Positions 1-12,679 are shown, counted from the stretch's first letter. The stretch: DNA of 64,000 nt from Amphiura filiformis (GCF_039555335.1 NC_092628.1:32495727-32559726), one strand, 5' to 3'. The notes: generated from the sequence alone by a model not told the origin. A program made the numbers and translations.

Positions 1-548
1 TTTTGATTTACATTCATCAAGAAGTGATTTTAAATGCAAACTGCGAAATGGGCCTCAATGAACAGAGCATATCCAGATTTTGCAAATTATGTTTATTTTT
101 TTAAACTTGTTTAGCCAGTCTATTCTCAAAATGAATACAAAGAGAACCTGTACAAAATAATGGGAATGTGATTTGATGAAATGGCGCGATGTATCATGTT
201 GCAAAGGATTCTGGGATGGATAAGATGTCTTCTCTGCCCCCAAGATGTGACATGAAAATACCATGTTTTTCATGTCAGTTTATTAAAATGTTTAAATAAT
301 ACAATTATTAGGCTATAAAAAATCCTTATGCGTAAAATTCGTGCACATTAGGTTATTTTCACAATTTTAAAGTCATGATTTTTGTTTATTTTCATTTTTT
401 CCCAACAAAAAGCCGCAAAATAAAACTCAAATTTTGGCTACTTGCTTCGACGTGTTTTGAAAGAAGAACATGAAAATAAAAGACTTCACAACTCAAGGTA
501 TGGTCTGTTTGTGATTTCTTTCTTTAAACAGTCATACAGCACATTGTA

Positions 549-1770
549 AACATCTCAAAAATGTAATTATACCCTCCTTTAAATAATGGCCATTATTCAA
601 AAACGGGCTATCGTATTACAAATCTGTAAAATGCGTTGCAAGCAGAATTTATTACTTTTTTGAGATGTTTATATGGATGTGACAGTATCAAATGCAATAG
701 AAGTCAGGCCAAAAAAAGTGTTTGTTTGCCCAGACACGACCGACCCAAAAAATCAAAAAACATCAAACACTTTTTTAAACAATGATATAAAAATAAAGAA
801 AATTATGTTTTTTCTATAAAAATGCCAAATGACACTTGAAAGTTAATATTCCTGACAATCACAGCTTTCATTTTTCCCTTTTAGCCCTCCCCCAACAATA
901 TTTTACCATCAATCAACATCAATATAGAGAACCAAACAAGTATACCATGTATACGGTCTGGGATTTTGTACTCCAGCTCGTCATCCTTGCAACAAGCATG
1001 TGCATTCATTCTGAATTTATTCTGAATCTTTATCAAGATTTTGTTGCCACGGATTAAAAACTTCAGATGGTAAGGTTAAAATACATTCATACACTCCTAT
1101 ATCAAAGCAGCCAATCAGAAAAGTGGTTAGAAAAGTACGCGGAGTGCACTGATTGTGTATAATATGCACTCCGCGTACTACACGCAGTGCTTTCGCACAG
1201 GTTAGCATCGCGTAGGATTGATTCATTTTCGGGCGGGTTGATGGATATTTATAGTCTGGTCCTATTTTCCAACATTTTTAGTGATAATTTTGTTATGAAA
1301 TGAAAACAGCAAAAATCATGTGTTTTTTTTTCTTCTCGGTGTATGAAATAGATTTTAATGAACGTGTATTACCTGTTGCTTGAGACATTAGACAAAATAA
1401 GGCACTTGTGCTGGTGTTGATGCGTCTAATGCGCAAGCCCCGAAATTAGACGCATCAGCGCGCGTGCATTATTTTTGTCTTAATTTCTCCCATTCATTAA
1501 TCTATAGGCCTAATTAAAGTTTGACACTTGCTGCAACACGTGTACAGATCTAAAAAAAAGAAAAAAAAAGGGAAATCGACCTACTCCTTTCTACCCCGTG
1601 TGATGAGCAAACAAACACTTTTTGTGGCCCAATTGCTACAAATGAGGTGTCAAAATGCGCAAAAATAAATTCTGCTTCCAACGCATTTTACAGATTTGTA
1701 ATACAATCGCCCGTTTTTGAATAATGGCCATTATTTAAGAGGGGTTAGTTACTTTTTTTGAGATGTTTAG
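549..1770. mobile_element. TIR element with ~180-bp inverted arms
   Basis: Sequence around 549-730 (AACATCTCAAAAA, then a segment with AATGGCCATTATT) reappears inverted around 1613-1770, ending GAGATGTTT. The interior holds no convincing reading frame. It looks like a non-autonomous DNA transposon lying in the first intron of the CAP-like gene, 27 bp from its donor site. The family was not identified. Confidence 0.6.
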
Positions 1771-1796
1771 TTGCTGACTTTAATTAAATCACTTAC

Positions 1797-2060
1797 CACT
1801 TTAAGCATAAAAGAAGCTGGTGGATCACTGTTTCCTCGCAATTCGTTGTGTTTGGCCAAAATTTCATTCTGCTCTATTGAAGTGAAAGGATAAGTTCCGG
1901 GGACTTCGTTAAAACCGGGTCCGTCACCACGCTTTTCATTTGGAAGAAAATTTAAAAGTCTATTAATGTCTTCATCAAACAAATCATCGCTCGCTAAAGT
2001 TGCTTTGGAGAAAATCGCAAGGATTTCGAAAAGAAAGAGAAGCTCTTTTAAGCACTGCAT
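1797..2060 (-). CDS. CAP/CRISP-family secreted protein, first coding exon (partial)
   Basis: The 88-codon exon opens with ATG at 2060 and ends at 1797 in phase 0, followed by a consensus GTAAGT donor (complement of 1791-1796). Residues 1-24 form a hydrophobic signal-peptide-like segment (LLFLFEILAIF). After an acidic linker comes EILAKHNELRGNSDPPAS, which matches the first helix of CAP (SCP/TAPS, Pfam CAP) domains, where an 'ILxxHNxLR' motif followed by 'PxASxML' is typical of CRISP and GLIPR proteins. The remaining CAP strands and any Cys-rich hinge must lie left of position 1, as no following exon was found in 1-1790. Members are secreted sterol- or lipid-binding or venom/immune proteins; which type this is cannot be told from one exon. 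Confidence 0.72.
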
Positions 2061-2147
2061 GATGAAAACAGCAGAAATATTTAGATTGCTGAATGGTGCG
2101 CGTTTGAACTTGGATATGTTTTTATTTGTCTTTTTTTTTGTTAGTTA

Positions 2148-2170
2148 TGACGTCAGAAAGGCGGGGCCAA
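2148..2170 (-). promoter_or_regulatory. CRE palindrome and GC-box upstream of the CAP-like exon
   Basis: A perfect TGACGTCA (2148-2155) is followed by a GC-rich GGCGGGGCC. Both sit 90-110 bp upstream of the minus-strand ATG at 2060. CRE/ATF and Sp-type sites at this distance fit a proximal promoter, but no TATA box or initiator was identified and function is inferred from position only. Confidence 0.35.
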
Positions 2171-2463
2171 ATAAGCGCCAATATTTCCTCAAAATCAAAT
2201 GATTTAAGATGAGCAAAGTACCATCATGGTAAAACTACATTGTACTTTGTACATTTCGTGTCAGCTATCAGTAGTTTTGCAAACACACCCCCGGATGCAT
2301 CTAATCATTCGTGTTATGTGTCAATCACTTATTTTTTAAGAAAGATAAATCCACAATAATGCGGGTAGGCTTTTTATTACAGAGAGGTAAATGAAGAAAG
2401 TAACACAATCATCTAAGCACTTGTTGATGTTCACGCACGATTGCTGACTCAGAAAGATGACAT

Positions 2464-2515
2464 TGTTTTGTATGTTTGTTTATTTGTTTGTTTGTTTATT
2501 TGTTTGTTTGTTGTT
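2464..2515. repeat. (TTTG)n/(TTTA)n simple repeat
   Basis: Interrupted run of TTTG and TTTA units. The surrounding stretch 2171-3699 contains no exon I could support; a shorter TTTG run recurs near 3190-3210. Confidence 0.7.
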
Positions 2516-3699
2516 TTAATCGTGATAATTGTCACCTCAACCTCATTGACCTGGTTTCAGTGATGAGTGATTGTAGGCCTATTAGTATTACTCACCAATT
2601 CCAGACAAATACAGTTCTATTTTATTGGCATTAAAATACTATAATGTGAGTGTTTTGCAAAATAAAACATTGATTCACAGTTTCAAATTAAGTTGTAATG
2701 TTACAAAAAAAGGAATAAGAAAAGGAACTAACTTTTTTTATCATAATGTTTTTATCTAGTTTACGCGGAAGCTTTTGAAATCGATACATTTTTACATGAA
2801 TTTTGCCTTACATTTTGAATTATACCTAAAATTATGAATATTAGCTTAAAATTATGAATTTTATCCTAATTTTTTGAATTTTACCTCAGATTATTGGGGA
2901 GGCCTAGAGTACTTGGGCCCCTCACCAAAAATTATTGAGGGGCCGGGCCCCAGCCCCCCCGATAATGCATGTAAATCCTTTAGGGTATCTTCAAATTGTC
3001 CGTTTTTTTTTACTTGGGTGATGTGATGTCCTGTCTTGTACTGTTCTGTCTGTCGATACCCATTAATTCTTTAGCATAATATATTTGAAACTTATTTATT
3101 ATTGTACTTTATCATTGTACACATTAAAATTGTAAGTAAGTTAAATTTCCATCTTGTTCAGATTGGGTGCTGTGCTGTAAGCTTCACGCTTTTTTGTTTG
3201 TTTGTTTGTTGTTGTATTTTGCGGCATCCACATCTCTTCACTCTTCATATTCTTATGGGTTATCTTATAGTAATATCATATGTATTCTTTATCTTGCATT
3301 TTCCGTTTTTATAACATTGATGTGAATTGAGATGAAAGCAAATATATTTGAACTTGAACTTTAATAACGAACCTTGGACGTACTTTGGAAACCACATGGT
3401 ATGACAGAACCATAAGGCAGAGGAAGAGATTTCTGATTTTATCCATATTTTCCTAAAACAGTGCATTTGTTCTTGATGCATTAGGACTTGAAGAAAGGTC
3501 AAATCTAGCATCTTGATCCGACATATGGCGCGCGACTATTCAATGCTTTTGTTGGTAGAATTTAATGGCAAAAATAAAAATTTCGCCAATCTAATGACCC
3601 CCCTGCCCAAAAAAAAAAAAAGAGTAGTTAGAGTTTGACCCAGTCAAAAATGTTCCGATTTTGATAAAGATTGCTCAAAGTTGGCTTGTGTGAATTTAC

Positions 3700-5660
3700 G
3701 CAAGAGGGTTACTCCATATGAAATCAAGGAGGCGTCCCACCTGACCCCCTCAGATTTGCTTTATATTTTAGTCATATGTTGTACCTGTAAAAATATTAAA
3801 ACCTGCAAATTTGAGGTCTGTAGCTCTTGCGGATTTTCTGTGGCAGCCATTTAAAGTTGGAGTAGGGGGGTCTAAATTTGGACCCAAAAGTTGCCCTTTA
3901 AATAAATTTCATCTTTGGGAGTCTGTGCCTTCTTTATAAAAAGAGAGAGAGGTCTAAGACTTTGTATACACACTAACTGCATGCCCAATTTGTCAAAAAA
4001 TAAAAAATAAAAAAATTCTGTAATTGCGCGTTGTGTCACGGGGTCATTAAATATGCAAGAAAAATGCAAGGTTTTGTAAACTGGCAAGTTTAACCCTCTT
4101 AAATTCACATTTTTGTCACATTAATTATTTTTTGTTATCACTGATGCTATATATAGGATAAATACAATGCATATCCAAAAATTGAGGTCACAACTCATTT
4201 ACATTTCGAACAGCGCCCTCACGAAGATGACATTTATTGTAAATTCAACATTTTCAGGGGCCCAAAGTCGATGTGGTCCACTTTCAAAATTTATAAAACA
4301 TCACTTTTATATAACTACTAGTCTTAAATTCCAACTTTGCTAAGTCCCAGTAATTGTATAGGTTGACTTCATATAAAACAACAAGCCCAAAGTTGACCAT
4401 TTTCTTATGATTGCATGTAGCGCAAATGTGCCGAATTCGGAAGGCTTGAAAGTCAAATTGGCCCCAATATTGAAAATAAAATAAAATAAAAGTAAATAGG
4501 GGCAATATCTACGCATCTAGTCATTTATTTTCAATATTGTGGCCATTTTGACTTTTAAACCTTCCGAATTCGGCACATTTGCAGTACATGCAATCATAAG
4601 AAAATGGTCAACTTTGGGCTTGTCGTTTTATATGAAGTCAACCTATAAAATTACTGGGATTGAGCAAAGTTGTAATTTAAGACTAGTAGTCATATAAAAG
4701 TGATGTTTTATAAATTTTGTAGGTTGACCACATCGACTTTGGGCCCCCTGAAAATGGTGAATTTTGCATTAATTTTCATCTACACCAACTTTAAATGGCT
4801 ACCATAGAAAATCTGTATATATTGAAAATGAAATGGAAATAAAAGTAAATAGGACCAATAACTACTCGTCTAATCATTTATTTTTAATATTGTGGCCAAT
4901 TTGACTTTCAAGCCTTCCGAATTCGGCACATTTGCACTACATGCAATTATAAGAAAATGGTCAACTTTGGGCTTGTCATTTTATATGAAGTCAACCTATA
5001 CAATTACTGGGACTTACCAAAGTTGTAATTCAAGACTAGTAGTTATATAAAAGTGATGTTTTATAAATTTTGAAGGTGGACCACATCGACTTTGGGCCCC
5101 TGAAAATGTTGAATTTGCAATAAATTTCATCTTTGTGAGGGCGCTGTTCGAAATGTAAATGAGTTGTGACCTCAATTTTTGGATATGCATTGTATTTATC
5201 CTATACATAGCATCAGTGATAACAACATATAATTAATCTGACAAAAAATCTGAATTTAGGGGGTCTAAACTTGCCAGTTTACAAAACATTACATTTTTTC
5301 TTGCATATTTAATGACCCCGTGACACAACGCGCAATAACAGAATTTTTTTATTTTTTATTTTTTGACAAATTGGGCATGCAATTAGTGTGCATACAAAGT
5401 TTCAGACCTCTCTTTCTTTTTATAAAGAAGGCACAGACTCCCAAAGATGAAATTTATTTAAAGGGCAACTCTTTGGTCCAAATTTAGACCCACCTACTAC
5501 AACTTTAAATGGCTGCCACAGAAAATCCGTAAGAGCTACAGACCTCAAATTTGCAGGTTTGTAATATTTTGACAGGTACAACATATGACTACAATATAAA
5601 GCAAATCTGAAGGGGTCAGGTGGGACGCCTCCTTGATTTCATATGGAGTGACCCAAGAGT
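3700..5660. mobile_element. ~2-kb foldback (palindromic) element with a third internal copy
   Basis: The left arm (about 3700-4500) and right arm (about 4870-5660) are near-complete inverted copies: 'CATATGAAATCAAGGAGGCG' on the left pairs with its complement near 5625-5645. A third block, about 4530-4790, repeats the inner part of the right arm in the same orientation, so the element reads left arm, partial right arm, right arm. Short open frames inside mirror one another and are not genes. Confidence 0.8.
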
Positions 5661-7634
5661 AAGTTGGGGTCATATTGACGCGCAAGTAACAAAACCGAAT
5701 CATTTTCGCAAATTATAAGCCGAACAAACTTTAGTAGCTGAACTTGCTGCTGTTTATATTTGTTTGAACAACTTTCTACAATGCGCAACATTAACCGTCC
5801 ATTTGTTGCCGAAATGAGTAACATGTAATTGTATGTAGATGGTTCTGGTTTTAATCCATCGAAATATTAAATCACAATAACGACAGAAATTTATTAACTA
5901 AATCAGATTGAATCCTTTTAATATTTTCTTTTAACTTAATGGTAACAGATACATAATGATATACCATACCAGAATCATCCATGCATATCCTTTTTTTTTC
6001 CAACTAACAACATTACATAGGTCAGGTCGAATTCGCACCTAGAAAGAAAAGTGAAACCGTACGTTTTCATGTTAACCAGGATCTGTGTTAATGGAATCCA
6101 TGTGATCAAAATTAATATTTAGTTTACGGTTTAGTGAAGACTCCTAAAATACTCAGTAATAAAAGGTAAGATTTCAAATTAAACAACACTGTATGTAATA
6201 ACATTCTTATAACTATAATTATACTGAACATTGCAATGATTAGGCCTATACTGATTTGCTAGGCCTACGTAGTTTTGTAATGCATGCGTGGTAGCTCTCC
6301 GAGGTATGTGAATGTAAAAATTAGGTCTTTTGAAAGAAAAAAACAACAACTCTGAATTCCAATCCTTCTAATAAAGTGAAGCCCCTTGACAATCCAAACT
6401 TACACAACATTTGATTAATTGTTGATACATAGATTATAATCTATAATAAATTACTGAGTTTGGCGAATTGGTAAGGCTAAAATCTTCTACGTTTTACATT
6501 AATTTCGGAAAACGGATTTTTGCATTGCGTAGAGTAAGGTTGTCCTCACCCCAATAAAACGTCCAATTTTGTTTATGTTTACGTTAATGGTGTCAAATAA
6601 TGTTAATTAGTTTAAAAAGCACTGGCAGCGCACTGTGAGCTAAAACTTGTCACACCAACACAATACACTAATGTTGACATAGCTTGAAATATGCCTTCTG
6701 TCCTGCCATCGGTGTGAGGATAATATGCATGTAGTCTGTACCATTACAGGACACAGTAGAAGTATACCTGTAGTCTCAGCTATTACATGACACAGTAGAA
6801 ACTCAATTAACATCTATTGTTTATTCAACTAATTTGTCAACATTAGCATGTATTCTGTGTTCAACAGTGTCTATTTTTATGGAACAGTAGAGTGTTTGTT
6901 TATTGAATTAGTTTGTAAACAAAGCTTTTAAATTGAAGGACAAATTAATCAGGATTGCCAAACCTGTGGTTTGGTAACCCAAATGGATGAATTCTCAATT
7001 TCACTGAGACTTCAGTCTGGAATACAGTCACACAGTATTATACCAGGGACTGTATATGAACACCTACGGTGGATATGATATGGTGGCAAGAAGATGGTTC
7101 ACGATCTAATTGCAATTTCAAGCCATTGATTTACATGGAAAGGATACTAAATATTATATTTCTAAAAGATAATCTCCTCTCATACCATTAATCACATTTA
7201 CATGTACACAAAATATACAAAATTTACAAACCGCGAAAGACTGTGACAGCGAAAGACGGGTGATCGCTAGTTGTATAAATTGTACAGTATTCTGCCATTG
7301 CAGGCATGGCATTAAGGCTCCACATACGGCCGCGTTACATTATGCAGTATGCTTCGACTATATTTATACACGTATTTATAAATACGCACACCACCACCTG
7401 TAGATAGGAAGTCTGGAAGTGGCCTTCGACACAGCGTGTAGTCTTCCTGTATAATGCAAAGGCGGTAAACAATACCAGACTGTATAGCAAAATTGTCTCT
7501 TTTGTTTAACTTTGTGATATTATTGTAAACGTTTCCGATATTTTTTTGAAATACTTTCAAAATGTAGTTTTTGATAACATGTAGTTCCGAATCCCCCCAT
7601 GTGTAATAATTTTGCTATTCAATTACGGTAATAC
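5661..7634. other. Intergenic, no gene seen
   Basis: AT-rich sequence with stops in all frames. No splice-bounded exon, RNA gene or clear repeat was recognised. CACGTATTTATAAATACG near 7367 is a short palindrome whose core recurs near 8325 and 31258. Confidence 0.5.
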
Positions 7635-8239
7635 TTAAGGTTGGTCTGAACCCTGGAATTATGGAAACTTTCGGGCCTCATAACTTCTAAATTGTTGGTC
7701 TAAAGTATATAAAAGTATACATATTTAGAATGGCAAAGACTTGATAAGTTCATCTGTGAGGTCAAATTTGGGCCAAAATGCCATTTCTGGCCCAAAATCC
7801 CAAAAATAATGGTTTTTGGCCCACTTCTTGGGCCAAAATTGTTGTTTTTATTCATTTTTAAAAACTAGATCAAAATATCTAGGACCCGGTTTTTTTTTCC
7901 ATTTTTTGGAATTTTGACCAATTTCACCAAAAATATTTGAAATTTGGGCCAAAATCGGGCTTTTTATGATTTTTTTGAAAAATCAGCATTTTTTGACCAT
8001 TTTTGGTGCAAATTTCTCAAAATTGGTCGAAATTCAAAAAAATGAAAAAACCGGTCCTAGATATTTTGATCTAGTTTTTAAAAATTAATAATAAAAAAAA
8101 AAAATTTGGCCCAAGAATTTTTTTTGTTAGGATGCACAAAAAAGAAGTATATATGTATACTTTTATATACTTTAGACCAACAATTTAGAAGTTATGAGGC
8201 CCAAAAGTTTCCATAATTCCAGGGTTCAGACCAACCTAA
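7635..8239. mobile_element. 600-bp foldback element
   Basis: The ends TTAAGGTTGGTCTGAACCC and, inverted, GGGTTCAGACCAACCTAA bracket an almost fully self-complementary 605-bp segment, with both arms containing a match of AAAGTATATAAAAGTATAC. No coding capacity. Confidence 0.75.
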
Positions 8240-8514
8240 TTTGATGATATTTATCTAAAGAGTTCCTATACATGTAATGGCATGAGGATTTAGTTACGCT
8301 TGCTGGTCGTCCCCAAGGGTCACGTGCGTATTTATAAACACGTATAGCCGAAGGTAGCTGTTATGGTGCGAAAGGATGCGGGTTCGAACCCCGGCGGTAG
8401 TTAGTACGCTCTCTTGTAAAAACTGGACAATGAACTTAATTGTCTCGATGTAACCCGTACAAAACTCGGGGAGCTGATCCGGGCTGCGAAGGTCATTTGT
8501 GAAATGTGTATAGT

Positions 8515-8706
8515 TCACAAACACTTGTTAGGGGGGCCTGATGCAAAAAGGGGGCCTTGAAATGTTTTGACCTTCCTAAGGGGGGCTGAAAAAATGACCA
8601 CAAATTTTCCTGGGAAAATTGAGTTTATATGCTTTTCTATGGGGCCCTGAAAAAAATTTCTCGATGATTTTTTTGGCATCAGACCCACCGCCAACAAGTG
8701 TTTGTG
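8515..8706. mobile_element. Short MITE upstream of the CARD gene
   Basis: Inverted ends TCACAAACACTTGTTAG and its near complement (AACAAGTGTTTGTGA) flank a 192-bp segment rich in G and C runs. It ends only 40 bp before the putative splice acceptor of the CARD exon. Confidence 0.55.
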
Positions 8707-8756
8707 ACTGACGGTCCCTAACCTGAACTTTGATATTAATCCACAGTCCAAAGAAT

Positions 8757-9069
8757 ATGGAAGGTACTAAAGAATTTACACTTGTGGGTAAGATCCTCTC
8801 AGAAGCTTCTGGAGTTCTAAGCAAGACGTTACAACCTAAAGATATACTGCGGAGTCTCAAAGCTAAAAGTGCACTGACACCCGATGATGTTGAAATCATT
8901 GAAAATGAAGCAACTGATACAGACAAGGTGGATAAACTACTTGAGACTCTCAGGCGAAAACCCATCTCAGCTTACGCTACTTTTATGAAAGTTTTAGAGG
9001 AAGAGCGAGAAGATCTGTATGAAAAAGTCAAGGAAATAGAAGATAAATACAACTACAAGCGTAAGCCAG
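8757..9069 (+). CDS. CARD gene exon 1 (CARD domain)
   Basis: Codes for 104 residues plus one base (phase 1), with donor GTAAGA at 9070. It carries the whole CARD. The reading frame stays open upstream through the CCACAG acceptor, so Met at 8757 is the simplest but not the only start. Confidence 0.8.
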
Positions 9070-12000
9070 GTAAGAAATGACACATTACCATCTTCATTAG
9101 ATGTCTTATATATGGGCATGATGGCCAAAATTAGACTTCTCCGTAGTCCACTTGCCGCACACTCTTAAAACTCTGATTTAATTAAATTGTGCACAATTGA
9201 TAAATTTTCACATCTGTCGGACTTTCGCGAATAATGAACTGGTAGATTCTAAAAACAGAATTGTTCAGTAGTTAAAAGTGCCATTATAATATGTTGCATT
9301 CAATAATATAAGCCTACGTATACTTACTGTCACTAATAATATAATTATATAAACTTTTTCATAACCATTTACTGGTATTTTGATGTAATTAATATCAGTA
9401 CAATTTCGAGTTCAACTGAATGTGTTCATCTTGATTAATAACATATATTTTTATTTATCAAAAAACGACTATGGCATAGTCTATGGCCAAATAGACCGGT
9501 ACGGTTGTGGTACACAATAGAGAGGTTGCTTTTTCCAAACGCCGTACGCCCGTCTATCTATTCAAAATCACTCTCCAATCTAGGATGATACTACGAAGTT
9601 GACGTTCATATCATCTAAACAATGCTAAAGGGTTAGAGATAATGGTTATAAAAAGCTAAGGGTCAGATACCAAAATCTTGCTTTGGATGAATGGGGTAAA
9701 GTGGGGGTAGGTTGTCGGCCACCAACCTGTAAGAAATCGCGATGTTTCAAATGTTGAGTTGGGAAAAAAAAGGAAGACGATAGAATTAATTTCATGAAGC
9801 CTGCGTGTAGAGCGCTAGAAAAGTTAAGTTTTAAGGCTGCATGCGAAAAAATCTATATAAATATGTATTCAAACGGGGTATCAAAGTTTTCTTATTGTAT
9901 TCTTTTAAATTTTCAGTTGGACAAGTGTCTCCGAGACAAAGAAATGACACTCCTCATGTTCCTGGTAAGCATGGTAAGTTGCATAATGTTCATATGAATA
10001 TGAGGATCATTAGATGGTTGAAGAAACAGTTGATTCATGTAACCCCGGACATGTAACTTGTGATGCATATTTAATTTTGTTACATATCACCACTAATGAA
10101 GAGACCTCTATATGAACAGTAATTACGCTCTTAAATACTTTACACCACTAAAGTCCTTTACACTGATGCCGACATTAGTTGTTCTGCCTTTGATTATCGC
10201 TTCATGTTTTTCTTTTAATCATTGTGTTATTGTTTTGAACACAGATCCCCAACCCGGAAAAGAATCATCTGGTATGTTGAAATCATTATGTTCAGTTATT
10301 ACAGCATCAATTATTCCTTCTGGTATGGTATTGTATTTGGGTATTACTAAATGGAACGATTTTTTTAATCTTACATGCCCAAGAAGGGCTTTTATTTTCC
10401 TGTGCTCAAAGAAGAAAACAAAAACAAAACAAAAACATACATCACACACAATTATTTTACACTACATTGATCAAATAAATACACTAGATGAAATACAAAA
10501 TATATCAAAGTTTACATTCATACATGTATAAATGATAACCATGATAACGTACACTATACAATACAAAAAGTTTCCAAAACACCCCACTTGCAAAATGGAA
10601 CGAATGGACAACTGTTGTAATGTTTAAAAAAGAGAGAGGGAGAGAAAACTGTCAATCTAAAATGCAATAATAAAGACACAGATACGATGATGTATTTATA
10701 TTGGCCTTTTCGAAGTATGGCGGACACAATAGGATGGCACTGCACGAAATGGGCAAAGGCTTTTGAATTTGGTGGGTTTTACCCATATTGAAGACTGTCC
10801 TCATATTGTCATGATTGTGTACGCCATATCTCGAAAAGGCTAATCCCAGCAAACACAAAAACGTTTAAAAACGTTTTAAATAAGTTATATTTTGGGTTTT
10901 GGTTTAGGTTTAGGTAAAAACGTTTTAATAACATTAAAATGTCGGCTCATGAAATCGTTTTAAAACGTTATATATGAAAACACACTACAGCAATATTTTT
11001 AAAATGTTTTCGAAATGTCAATGTAAATTGTTTTTGCAAACATATTTGGCCAAATATTTTGTCAACACTTAAATAACATTATATTAAGATATTTGCACCC
11101 AGCAAACACAGAAATGTTCTAAAAATGTTTTTTACAAAACGTTTGAATAACATTTAAATGTCGGGTTATATAAAGGTCGTGAAAACATTTTTAAAACGTT
11201 ATTGTAAATATTTTGGGCAAACATTTTTGCAAAATATTTTTTCAACCCCAAAATAACATTCTGTTTTGAATGACTTGTACCAAGTTTTCAAAAATGTTTT
11301 TGGAATGTTATTAAAACGTTTTTATACCCTTTATATAACCTGACATTTAAATGTTTTCTGTAAAACATTTGTGTTTGCTGTGCAGTAAATTACCAACAAA
11401 TGTTATTTAATGTTATGAAAACGTTTCATACCATTAATGTACCCTCTATATAACCCGACATTTAAACGTTTTCTGACAACCTTTTATAACCTTTTGCGAA
11501 TTATGTCGAAAACGTTTTGTGTTTGCTGGGTGAGTAGAAACAATATGAACAGCATCTTCTGTTTCTTTTTATTTAAAACAGGGCCGATAAATGTAAATGA
11601 GCTACGAAATATGACAGCCGAATTGGTGAAAGTTGTTACAGAGAGTAAGGTCGTACGATGGAAACAAGATTCATTTGTGGGCTTTGGTGGAGACCGAGAA
11701 CAGACTTACAAGGAATGCATCTACAAGACTGAAAAGGGCAATGTTATAGTATTCGTGCAGTCTGATTTTGAGACCCGAAGCAGAATTGCATTTGATAGTG
11801 GATTTCAGGTAAAATACCATTCTAAAATACCACTCTTTTTCTCCTTTCACAAATTGAGAGTATGAAATGTTTTAAGGCTTTTCAGCCCCGGAATCAGCAT
11901 GTTCTGTGTCAATATGGCAAGAACAATTTTGCAGCAAAAGCAACTTTTCAGCATGTTCTGCATGTGTTAACATCACAAATCTACATTTTAGCTCATTGGT

Positions 12001-12452
12001 CAACTTTCACTAAAGAAGTTTTGACTTAAAACTAACCCACTGTGGAAAAGCAGAACTAGATGGTAGGGTAATACCGTATTATTGTGGTGAATAATAATGG
12101 GTGAAACTTTGACAAAGAAACCGAACATTTGAAACACTTACTCCCCCCACCCACACTGTGTCCCGTGTTCTCTTCCAGTCCACGAAATAACTTTTAACAG
12201 TATATACTAGAGCCTATGCGAAATCTTTCGTTCGTCTTAAAGTTGTTTCTTATTTGCTTCTGTTTTCAGTATGGCCTAACAAAAGCTTACCAGCTTTTCT
12301 TCGTGCTTCACGACAAACGACAGAAGCCGTATCAGAAACGGTTTCAAATCACACCGACAAGCGACACTTTGTTGGCTAGATACGATAAGACTAACCAACC
12401 ATCAGCGCTGGATGTATCTTGGATGTTTGGAAAATATCTGCGTGAACTCTAA
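8757..12452 (+). CDS. CARD-domain protein, 5 exons, 265 aa
   Basis: Exons: 8757-9069, 9917-9964, 10245-10271, 11582-11808 and 12270-12452. Each intron is GT-AG and phases are 1,1,1,0; the total of 798 nt gives 265 codons and a TAA. Residues ~8-95 form a CARD: predicted helices run through 'VGKILSEASGVLSKT', 'DILRSLKAKSALTPDD', 'IIENEATDTDKVDKLLETL' and 'AYATFMKVLEEER', the usual six-helix layout with a 'KVDKLLETL' helix 4. A charged, Pro-rich linker follows on two tiny symmetric exons. The last ~135 residues form an alpha/beta-looking domain with strands 'NVIVFVQS' and 'AYQLFFVLHDK'; I do not recognise it. CARDs make homotypic contacts in apoptosis and innate immune signalling. The start at 8757 lies 10 nt after an acceptor-like CCACAG, so a 5' exon may exist. 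The next gene, 16 kb downstream on the same strand, is a Death-domain channel. Confidence 0.75.
9917..9964 (+). CDS. CARD gene exon 2 (linker)
   Basis: Sixteen codons, phase 1 on both sides, between TTTTCAG and GTAAGC. A second in-phase donor 9 nt on (exon end 9973, GTAAGT) would add three residues, a possible NAGNAG-like alternative at the 5' site. Confidence 0.55.
10245..10271 (+). CDS. CARD gene exon 3 (micro-exon)
   Basis: A 27-nt, phase 1-1 exon (DPQPGKESS) between AACACAG and GTATGT. It can be skipped without a frame change. Confidence 0.5.
10845..11530. mobile_element. Nested MITEs with CCCAGCAAACAC termini
   Basis: CCCAGCAAACACAAAAACGT at the left end and its inverted match ending GTTTGCTGGG at 11530 bound the outer element. 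A second pair (about 11098 and 11384) bounds an inner copy. The interior is filled with AAAACGTTTT-type motifs. It lies in intron 3 of the CARD gene; a fragment of the same family occurs near 28915-29040. Confidence 0.75.
11582..11808 (+). CDS. CARD gene exon 4 (unrecognised domain, first half)
   Basis: Opens after AAAACAG in phase 1 and ends in phase 0 before GTAAAA. It codes for an amphipathic helix (LRNMTAELVKVVTES) followed by strands around 'SFVGFGG' and 'NVIVFVQSDF'. Confidence 0.75.
12270..12452 (+). CDS. CARD gene exon 5 (C-terminus)
   Basis: Phase 0 after TTTTCAG, 60 codons and TAA. It continues the domain of exon 4 (AYQLFFVLHDKR; basic 'KPYQKRFQ') and ends MFGKYLREL. No AATAAA was found close downstream. 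Confidence 0.72.
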   Translation, partial: YGLTKAYQLFFVLHDKRQKPYQKRFQITPTSDTLLARYDKTNQPSALDVSWMFGKYLREL

Positions 12453-12679
12453 AATAATACTTATATGGCTATTTCGTGGGTGCTAATAATCGCAATATCG
12501 ATGGTGACGGCAATGGTCCGACAAATTCTGTCAGTTTTTTCTTTAGCAATAAGGGGCAAAATGGAGGAGAAAACTGTTCCAAAGAATTAAATGTTGGCTG
12601 TTGCAATATCAATATACAGGTGTATGTATATCTTGAGCTTTAAACTATTGAACTGTCCCTTGACTGCAGTTCACTGTAC

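Noticed and set aside
3872-5208. Several 60-80-codon frames resembling each other
   Set aside because: They are mirror images created by the two arms of the foldback element.
10112-10531. 139-codon open frame
   Set aside because: It is intron sequence of the CARD gene read through exon 3; low-complexity Lys/Thr and Phe/Ser runs, no domain, no splice or promoter support.
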